Assembly (NCBI GenBank): GCA_030141605.1
Contig: JAQGDQ010000423.1
Span: 86,177-136,389, forward strand
Direction of reading: 5' to 3'
Origin: Tubiluchus corallicola
Taxonomy: Eukaryota > Priapulida > Priapulimorpha > Priapulimorphida > Tubiluchidae
DNA length: 50,213 nucleotides
The translations under genes and the position numbers were made by a program. Within the stretch, counting starts at the first letter, position 1, and each line of letters begins with the position of its first letter. The notes beneath the pieces were generated by a model. It was not told where the DNA came from and ran no database searches. It worked only from the letters and a program-made list of their open reading frames with translations. Positions 31,601 through 40,600 of this stretch are shown piece by piece.

Positions 31601-34600
31601 TCGGCATAGAATCGTTTAGCCTTTAAATTGTATTCCTCGTTATACCGGCAAAATGGTTAAGAATCCTTGTTTATTTAATGTTATTTGGAGATGTTTAGGC
31701 TGAAGTTACAATTCTAATCATATTCTTGTTATGTTGTTATTATTTATGAAAAAGAATTTTTTGGAATGGCAGCATCTCGTGCATCTTAACCCTCATCCCC
31801 CCCACAGCTTAAGGGACAGGGCAGTTTGATCATTTCCTTCAGTTATAATGGACTTAATTGTTTAGAAATTCCTTACACTTTGCTGCTAAGGTAGAGTGGA
31901 GTTTTTTCTGGGAGTTACAGTAGTTACAGTTTTGAAATTGTATCACAAGTCGTCATGTTTGAAAGCAATGCAGTCAGTAACTTACAACTAAATTTGACTC
32001 TACTAGCGCCTGCATTTACGAGATGCATTGCACAGAAAACAGGCACTGTACCACTGGGTTTAGATGTGTTCAGTTGTGATGTGGTGCACCCATTCGTCAT
32101 GTTTGAAAGCAATGCAGTCAGGAACTTACCACTACATCTGACTCTACCAGCGCCTGCATTTGGGAGATGCATTGCACAGAAAACAGGCACTGTACCACTG
32201 GGTTCAGATGTGTTCAGTTGTGATGTGGCGCACCCGTTCGAGAGCTCATGCATGAACGCAGTGTAAACTTGAAATATAAATTTTTAAACTTAAAATTTGC
32301 CAAGTTTTTGTCATGCTGAATGCTGTACTTAAATTTTCGCTTTCGTAAGCATCCGTGGAATGTAAATGCTGTTGAATTATTTTCAGCTATGATGTGATCA
32401 CTAACTGGGCGCACTCGACCATTAATTAAGTTTTTAATCTATTATTTCATTGTAAGCTACACTATGGCATTATTATATATGTTAAAATGTATACTTTTTG
32501 CCGTGCTTCAAAATAGCATAAGTTGTGAAAAATCATCCTGCTTTCCTTTAAAAAATACTGTATTAGGATTTATGGTACAGTGGACTCTCGTTATAAGAAT
32601 CACCTCGGGAGAAGGCAAAGTGATTCTTATAACGAGCGATTCTTATAACGAGCATGACATAGAATTGCTCTAAAAAATTTTTATGCGCATAAAAATTATT
32701 TATTTCCCGAAATTACGCTAGAAACGACATGAAACAGCATAATGTTTTTCTGGCCTAAAAAAGACCTAAAATTCCTAGACTAATGTTTTTATTTCATGGT
32801 TGGGTAAATATTTCATGACGTCAGAATTGCCTTAAAATTTTTTTAATGCACATAATTTTTGTCATAAAACAAACAAATTTGAAACCTCTGTGGTGTCCGC
32901 CACGCCCACTGCGCAGAACCATGTAAGCAGGGCATGAGAGACAATGGAGTTGGCGCCAAAACTGATTCTACTATCGAAAGAAGGGTGATTCTTATACGAG
33001 CGGATTTTCACTAGGAAAATGCAGATTGAATTCGGGACACGCAATTTTGATTCTTATATCGAGCTGATTCTTATACATGTGATTCTTGTAACGAGAGTCC
33101 ACTGTACTTCCTCTTTGAGCTGCTTTTAACTGTAACCAAATTCTTGTTGTTGTTGGCATCCTTCTGTCTCGGAAGACAATGGAATGTGCGCCAAGAGAGT
33201 CAGTTATTGATCACATTGATGGAGCTGCAGCGTCGACTGTGGCTGAGCAGTCCGATCCTTGAACGTCTCCAGGGCGCACGCCTGGGCAAGGTGTATGGAG
33301 ATCCTGAGTTGCCCAGACAACAGGAACCCCCTCTCTTCCTCCCTGGTGTAGTCCAAAGGAAAGCGGAGCGATACATTTGGCACCAAGTTGGCTGCAGGAG
33401 CTGCCGGAGTCAGTGAGCATGCTGCACTGGTCCGCCTTCGGGGCTCCACTCCTGATTTTGAAGATTTACTCCTCTACACATAGCCATTGGGTCACTTGAC
33501 CTCCTCCGACCTCTAGCCGTTGGCTGCTTTGTGCAGCTCCTCCGCCTAGTGTCGAGATACAGTGTGGGCATCACGCAAGCCTACAGCACCTGGTATTCCT
33601 AGGCGGTCACCCATCCAAGCACTAACCAGGCTCTACGTTGCTTAACTTTGGTGATCAGACGAGAACCGATGTTTTCAACGTGATATGGCCGTAGCACCAA
33701 ATTATTAGGATTCGTATAAATTATATGATCTATTTATAAACTATGTTGTATTATTATACATGAATGTTTTTATTTGCAAAGAGCTTAAGCCGACGTCGTG
33801 TCCGCCGATCGCGATCTCTCATACAAATGTTGCTGGCTACCGAAGAAGAGGATCTGGATTTTACGAAAGCGAAGAACGTGAAACAGACGGAGTGGTTGGT
33901 GGATCTCCGTGAGGCGATACTTCAGGTGTCGCGACATTTCCAGTCTGTTGATCCGATACGCAATAGTAAAGTGGTGAGTTTTTACTGGATTACCGTTCAG
34001 TTGCATGGGGGGGGGGCTGCGGCGGTGTTGAGACGAACGACTGCTATTCAGTACACGGGCGGAAAGGTCCAAATCTTAGGCATTTGCAATATCACTGGAA
34101 CGAGATTAACGAAATTTTGAAAGATTAACAACATTGTATGAAAACCAACAACAAAAAAACATAAAAACATAACCGTGTATTAAATAGGTAATGTAGGGGT
34201 GTGCAAACTGCGGCCCGCCAAGAGATCTTGTGCGGCCCACGGGCCACTTGCGGCCCGCCAAGAGATCTAGTGCGGTCCCACGAAGAGGTTTGTCAATGTA
34301 ACGAAAGTGCGGCCCACACGATCCAGCTGAAGACTGCACCAATATCGCAAAGATAGTGCGGGTAGTTTTTTCCTCTAGATCGGATGTCATTAACCCTTAC
34401 AAGACCGTTGTCACTTAATGTCACTGTCGGGCATGACGAAATATATGGTTTTTTAATATAAATTTTAATAACTTCTAAAATAGTTTCTTGAGTGCAGTAG
34501 TGATGATGTGCGCAAATCGGATGCAAAAAAATCGTTATTAAGTCCTACTGTACTTGGCTCCTTGACCAAACTGCATGTGGCCCACAGGAATTGTTGGAAT

Positions 34601-37600
34601 GTTTAATGTGGCCCGGCTAGTCAGATAATTTGCACACCCCTGATCTAATGAATAATTAAAATTGGAATGATTTCTACCTACACCACCGTCTCTGAGACGC
34701 CATGACATACAGGTAACAGAAACAGGTAGCATTATCCGGCAGAGGTGATTTTTTACGTAAATTGCGCGTTTCGTTTCTCTTTCCTCGTCTAAACACTTAT
34801 TTTCATTCTCCATTCACAGAGTTTGGTTGCTGATTACTCCATGGAAAGTCACGTCAGAGATCACGAGAACTTTATAAACGTTCTGAGGAATCGCAAACGT
34901 CGCGCAAAAGCCCTGCTGGATTTCGAACGTCACGACGACGACGAATTGGGTTTTCGCAAAAACGACATCGTCACCGTAAGTCTTCCTCAAATTGATCGTT
35001 AAACTGACAAAGTGCACTGGAATTGTTCTTTTAGAAATTATTGATTATTGATTATTGATTTTTCTTGGTTAAACCTATGTTTGCCGGTTCTATGAGTACA
35101 TTCTTCTGCCTAGATAATTTCTCAAAAAGATGAACATTGTTGGGTTGGAGAGCTGAATGGACTAAGAGGCTGGTTTCCTGCAAAGTTTGTTGAAGTTTTG
35201 GACGAGCGAAGTAAACAGGTAACACTGTTTCGTTTGTTGTTTTTTGTTTTTTTTGTTGTGCTAATGAACAGGTGTGAACAGGTGTTTAACAATCTTAACT
35301 CAATCATAAAAGAATATCTCTATGATTGTAGCAAATATAGCAAATTGCATGCTGTCATAAATTAGCCGCATTTGTTTGCAACTTTGTTTTGGAGCCGCTT
35401 GAAATTTTTAGCCACTTGAAATTTTTGGCCGTTGAAATTTTTAGCTGCTTGAAATTTTTAGCCGCTTGAAGTATTTAGTCGCTTGAAATTTTTAGCCACT
35501 TGAAATTTTTAGCCGCTTGAAGTATTTAGTCGCTTGAAATTTTTAGCCGCTTGAAATTTTTAGCCACTTGAAATTTTTAGCCGCTTGAAATATATTTTTG
35601 CGCACATTGGTACTTGTTGTTTTAGTTCTTTTAATTGATTGAAATTTTTGTTAGCTCTTATGTTCTTTCTTTCTGTTCATATCTAAGGTTGTGTGTGCTC
35701 ATTCCTGAGATGCAGAAACTGATTATTGCTTCTGTGAATGGGGCAATATGTTCAAAGCTGCATTGAAAATTTATTGGGAATATTTTTGTCATTTCATCAG
35801 CTACCGATTACTGATCATGTACTGATTGGTTCTTTTTTATCTTTGTCAAATATGCCTCCCATTTTTTATGTCTTTAACAAAATTTGGTTATATAGATACA
35901 AATTTATTTGCTGGCGATATCTCAAAAATTATTAGTTTTTGACACATTTATGAGTCCTTGTCAATGCTTGATTGCTAGCCTAGAATTGACACATTTGTGA
36001 GTCCTTGTCAATGCTTGATTGCTAGCCTAGAATCAATTGGCTATTTTCTGTCTGTGGTCATTGGTCTGTCCTCTTGCGTTTGGTGGTGGTAGTTTTATTA
36101 AAATCTGATAAATTGCACCTAGGCTAGAAATGGTCTTAAGAAATAGTTCAATTTCCTTTCAATTCATAAACAGGGTTCCCATGCTCAGGGATAATCCTTG
36201 AAAATACATGTTATCCTGGAAAGACATAGAAATGTCGGGGAAATTGGAGTGTTGCAAAAAATATTCTTGCAAACCATATTTTTCAAACATATTTTTCAGC
36301 GATTCGTACTTCAAAATTGATTTCCGTTGCAAAAATAATGATTGGCCGACACATTATACATCAGTTCATGTATGAATGTCCCATACACAAAAATATTTGA
36401 ATATGTATAGTTGTAATACAATTTCTACTTATCTTGGTCGGGAAAAGTCAGGAAAATTCATTTTAAAATTCTGTGAAAACCCTGATAAAGCCTCCGATAA
36501 TATCAACGATATATTAGCATTAGACTAGCCAGAGAGAGTGAAATAAACATGTGTATAGGAAGTACTGTAATATTTCATTGGCAAGAAGAATCACTAGCTT
36601 TACCAATTAAAGGTGACACATCAGCCTCAGTACAATTTAAGATCTCAAGCAAGTGAAATGCTTCTAATTGGGTGATGTTAATTACAAATTTAAAGTATAC
36701 TGACTAGTAGATCATTATCGAATAGCGCAAATGAAATAAGGCCATTGCAAAACCTTACCGCTTCACTCTTTCTAAATAACCTACAATCTGCAACTGTTGA
36801 GATAACACAAGGAATAGCTGAATGGTCACAGTGTGTGTTTAGTGGCTACTGATATTAGTGATAATGTATTAGCAAGTGCAAAATAAAAGCAAAAACCTTT
36901 ATAGTCGCCTAAAAGCATGAAACTTCATGTCTACTTTTCATCTATGATAAATGTTTGATGTCATGACAGAAAAAATTATCAATTTAGTAGCGTTTTTCTT
37001 CCAAATCAAATATTTTTCAACGTTGGATTTTTAGTGGAAAATTGATGCTTGGCAAGTGTCTTATTTTCTATAAAATTTAACCTTCAGGCACTTATCTTAC
37101 ATTGCAGTACACAAGTGCAGGGGATGACGCAGTTACAGAAGCTGTTACTGACTTAGTGCGTGGAACGTAAGTTTATCGTTTCACGCAAACTATTTTTCAT
37201 ATTTTAACATTTGACTTTAGCGCATTTATGTTCAGAATAATACAGCTCTATTAGTAAACAAATATTAGTAAACAAACAAATTTTAGTGCCATGTAAAGAA
37301 CTTGCTGATATAAATGTTAAACTGTTACCAGACGGTTTAGTCTAGTGGTAACGCGTCTGCTTTCCGTCTGGGAGGTCGTGAGTTCGAACCAGCAGCCGGG
37401 TGATACCAAAGACTTTAAAAATGGTACCTGCTGTTGCCCTGCCTGACGCGTGGTATTTAGGGTAAAAGTAGGGTAATAATAGTCCTTGTTATGTAGTTGT
37501 AGGTTGTTATTTACAGTCGGCGATAATAGCTCTTTGAGCTAATGTTAATTGTTGACCCAAAAGCCGACTTTAAATAAAGATTATTATTATTATTTATGTA

Positions 37601-40600
37601 ACTACAGTGTTCCCTTGCTACTTCGCGGTTCGTTTATCGCTGACTCGCTGTTTCGCGGGTTTTCAAAAATATTAGTGTAAAATATTTATCGCAGTATTTT
37701 CGCTGTTTCGCGGGTTTTTGCGGTACCCCGTCTAAAGTATTTTTGCACATGCGTAGAACGCATTATACAGTAATGTATAGATTTGATGAATTTTGCATAA
37801 AAAATCACAAAATGTAAAAAGGTACATGTACAGTATGGGAAAGTTATTAAGGGAATGGGAAAGGGTTATGTATAAGAGTGTGGGGAGGCTTTATAAAGAC
37901 TTAAAATAATGTGTAACTACTAAAATAAGTATAGCGTCCCTACTTTGCAGAAATTCACTTATCGCGGGTGGGTCTGGAACGGGAAAGGGTTATGTATAAG
38001 AGTGTGGGGAGGGTTTATAAAGACTTAAAGTAATGTATAACTACTAAAATAAGTATATCATCTCTACTTTGCGGAAATGGTCTTATCGCGGGTGTGCCTG
38101 GAACGGAACACCCGCGATAAGTGAGGGAACACTGTACATGTGTAGTATTAAAACAGTATAGTGATGACAATCAACTTTTCTATAGGCTGTGTCCGGCTCT
38201 GAAAGTCATTTTTGAATATGGTTTGAGGAAATCATCTCTACTTGGTGGACCTGGTCATCCTTGGCTGTTTATTGAAGAGGTATGTTCGTTGCTGGTGAAT
38301 TCATGTCCACTTTGAAACTTCAGTGTGATTCTCAAGTCTCATGCTCTTGCTACTTCATGGGCAGAGCTATGACCAACAGGTAGCTTATGTGTTTGTTTAC
38401 TACAACGAGAAGAAATCTTTATCCCGCCATTACTTCTTCTTCTTCTTCCTAGCTTTTCCCTATTCGGGGTCGCCTTTGTGAGTCAGTCTTCTCCACACAT
38501 TCCTGTTGTTGACCATCTTTTCATTTATGTCTTCCCTTCCCACATGATCTTCACCGACTCTTCTTTTCAGGTGTCCATACCATCGCAATCTTGCGAGGCT
38601 TCCACTACTTTTACTGTTCCTCTGATATTATTATTTCTAATTTTATCTCTTCTCGCTATTCCCACCATCCATCTCAACATCCTCATCTCCACCACACCCA
38701 TTTTCTTCTCTTCGGTCTTCTTTAGAGAAGCTGCTTCCAGCCCATAGATTAGAGCGGGTCTCACCACTTCTTTGTGGACTTTCCCTTTAAGTCTCACCGA
38801 CTCATTCATAGAAGGTTTTGGCACAGTTCTTACAGGTGGATGCCCTTCCTGACCCTAACCTTCCCTATTTATCCGGGCTTGGGACCGGCACTGAGTTGGG
38901 CTGGCTTGCCCCCCCCCCCCAGTGGCTAGGTTTATCCCGCCATTACATGTTGCAGATATTTTATATGTTTCACGACTTTGTTTTCCAGGCTGCAAATTAC
39001 CTGGTAGAGAAAGACTTTGAGTCGGTGTATTCTCGCTTGGTTTTATGCAAGACGTACAGGTACTAATTTCCTCTCTTGCAAATCTGGCAATCTTGTAATT
39101 AACAGTAAAATTAGTTTCGTTGTATAGTGGATAGTGCGTTGTATTGGTTGTGTGTAGCTGTTTATTGAAGCTTGAGGAATGGCAAAGCTATGAAGAGTTT
39201 GATTATAAAATGACACGTTTATTAAACATCAAACACAATAAATACAATAGATAGCAATGCCAAAGGCCCCTGATCTAACGGCTGTCTGTACGCTCCGGCT
39301 CCTAGACTCAATCTGAGAATAATTTTCTCAGCTGGAGGCCCCGCATATCGTGCGCGGTGCCCGATGCCTCATTTCCTTGGATCACGTAATCACGTGACAC
39401 CACTCCTTAACTGGCTTCATCATACCAGCATCTATCAACATAATTATTTATCATAATCTACTGCTCTTAGCATAATTTAACAGGTTCTCTTTACTCTAAC
39501 TGTTGTTTGTTTGGGGTGGTTTTGCCAAGCTGTGGTACTTACACTCGTATCTCGGTTTGCCAAACACGAGTAGGGAGACGTCGGTTCGAATATGCCAGTT
39601 GTCCGTCTTTACCGATACTGAGCTAATATTATAGACCCCGTGTATTAGACTCACGGTAATGTAGAATCAATTGCTTAATTGTCTCAATGATGTCTAGTAC
39701 GGACTGCTTTTATGCAAATGTATATATTTAGATATTTATTAGTGTCAAAAATACATACAATACAAGAAAAAAAAACAAGACATGCATACAATTTCAATTT
39801 GGAAATATAATGACACTTTTTACAAACAAACAGTTACTAATAAAATAAATATTATTAAATATTCCTGTTAGTTATAATAGTTATTTAAATGAAAAGTTTA
39901 ATGATTAGTATTTAAAATAAATTGTCATTCATAAGGCCTCATTTTCAATGATGTGATCATTACGTAGTACGTTGTTCATCATGTCTTAAAAACGCTTTTT
40001 CAATATGATCAATAAATGGCTTAATTACTTCTAAATCATTAATTCCCATCAAGAATAAAAATTTACCAGCATCGCTCATAAGGATAAATTCTGGTTTAAT
40101 TACATTGATGTGATTATATAATTTTCCTCTAAGATCATTGTAATCTGGACATTTTATAACAAAGTGTGATTCGTCTTCGGATTCACTTCTTAAACAGGTT
40201 GAGCATATACGATTCTCAGCCGGGATTTTTCCAGGTTTAACGTACCTTCCTCTTTCAATACACAAAGTATGAGAGCTGATTCTCAGTTTTATCAATTTTG
40301 TTATAGCATATTTGAATAACCAGGAAGTAAATAATTTTCTAGTTAATATTGTTTTTTGAAGGTTCGATATATTTGCAGTTTGTTTTGTGCATCTGGTTTG
40401 TTATCATCATGGATTTCCTCTTTCAAAAAAAATAATCAGTTTTTATCTTTCTTCTAATTTACTAAGTAGTCGCTTAAGTGAAAATGTTGTCTGCTTGTTC
40501 TAAACATGTTCAAAGCCATATACACATAATATATATACTTAACAAAAGTAGTCCAACCAAAATAGTTCTCAGCTAAGTTTCGGTTTTTATTATAAGCTTG

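Noticed and set aside
33144-33449. Overlapping open frames on both strands with good codon variety
   Set aside because: They lie in the body of the 5S-derived SINE and owe their openness to its GC content.
39520-39600. tRNA-like sequence with GGTTCGAAT
   Set aside because: The apparent stems come from the inverted end of a transposon; no cloverleaf.
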